Origin: an uncultured Methanobrevibacter sp.
Lineage (GTDB): Archaea; Methanobacteriota; Methanobacteria; Methanobacteriales; Methanobacteriaceae
Assembly (NCBI RefSeq): GCF_937881195.1
Contig: NZ_CALGFC010000032.1
Span: 62,001-126,000 of the forward strand
Direction of reading: 5' to 3'
DNA: 64,000 nt
The notes under the pieces are model-generated. The model was not told the origin of the DNA, searched no databases, and saw only the letters and a program-made list of their open reading frames with translations. The position numbers and the translations under genes were made by a program. Each line of letters begins with the position of its first letter. Positions within the stretch are counted from its first letter, which is position 1. Shown here in pieces: positions 63,646-64,000 of the stretch.

Positions 63646-64000
63646 TTACTCACCATTTCTAAAATAAATTAATGATTGATAATATATCATATAAATAATT
63701 TTTATATAAATAATATTTATATAAATAATTATTATATAAATAATTTTTACATGGATAATTATTATATTTAAATAATTTTTACATGTAAATATAAATATTT
63801 ATTTTTAATATTAATTTAATATCACCCAAATAGTATAAAAAGTTAAATACCTAAATTAACAAGTTAAATATCCAATTTCAACATTTAATATTTAATTTAA
63901 ATTAATTAGGTTTATAAAATGAATGAAATCAACTATTAAAAATAAATTCACAATAATTTTAATGTATAAAATTTGTCATATTTAATATACAACATAAATA
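63646..64000. other. AT-rich right edge of the window
   Basis: Upstream of purM; ATAAATAATTTTTATAT units recur at 63680-63785. No gene begins before the edge. The purM promoter should be within the first 100 bp. Confidence 0.5.

Overview
This window is a stretch of a low-GC methanogen chromosome, almost certainly from the genus Methanobrevibacter or a close relative in the Methanobacteriales. The evidence is the mcrBDCGA operon followed by mtrEDCBAFGH, a family B DNA polymerase split as in Methanothermobacter, DUF4013 membrane proteins, archaeal GGTGA-type ribosome-binding sites and extremely AT-rich spacers. Species cannot be fixed from the sequence alone. No rRNA, tRNA, transposase, prophage or CRISPR array was seen.

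Layout. 1-4128 (minus strand) is the energy-conserving methyltransferase operon mtrEDCBAFG plus the first 44 codons of mtrH, cut by the window edge. 4331-4369 is a hairpin/poly-T terminator that separates it from the methyl-coenzyme M reductase operon mcrBDCGA (4364-9476), which has a long upstream region and a hairpin-bearing leader. 10265-11512 encodes Mmp10, the radical SAM enzyme that methylates an McrA arginine. 11835-14862 holds three DUF4013 paralogues. 15141-29455 is mixed: Trm1, a sugar aminotransferase, a secreted protein resembling Ntn hydrolases, an Lrp regulator, Mmp7, an unknown protein, ComB, a TraB protein, DUF1922, a CNNM/HlyC protein and a tRNA thiolase. 29651-34012 carries cofactor and tRNA enzymes (CofG, MptA, Taw2). 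A 1.4 kb gene-free region at 34013-35426 contains a compact structured RNA candidate. 35427-45032 holds YhgE/Pip, the C/D-box methylation pair FlpA/Nop5, PyrD/PyrK, an AI-2E exporter and split PolB1. 45640-50205 is a methyltransferase with a probable non-AUG start and a MarR-led cassette (MarR, DUF2156, GNAT, sugar porter). 50688-59638 is a complete [Fe]-hydrogenase locus: hmd plus hcgA to hcgG. 59841-63645 holds comE, comD, comC and purM.

How it fits together. Much of the window serves hydrogenotrophic methanogenesis: the last two steps (Mtr, Mcr), MCR maturation (Mmp10, McrC, McrD, Mmp7), the nickel-free methenyl-H4MPT hydrogenase with its whole FeGP-cofactor pathway, and single steps for coenzyme M (comB, comCDE), methanopterin (mptA) and F420 (cofG).

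Most notable beyond genes: a 76-nt double-stem RNA candidate at 34412-34487 with its own promoter; a palindrome family AGTA-N-TACT that recurs at that RNA, at hmd and upstream of mcr; a four-copy 16-bp operator array at the marR promoter; an apparent AUU start codon; and many short AT-rich tandem arrays confined to spacers.
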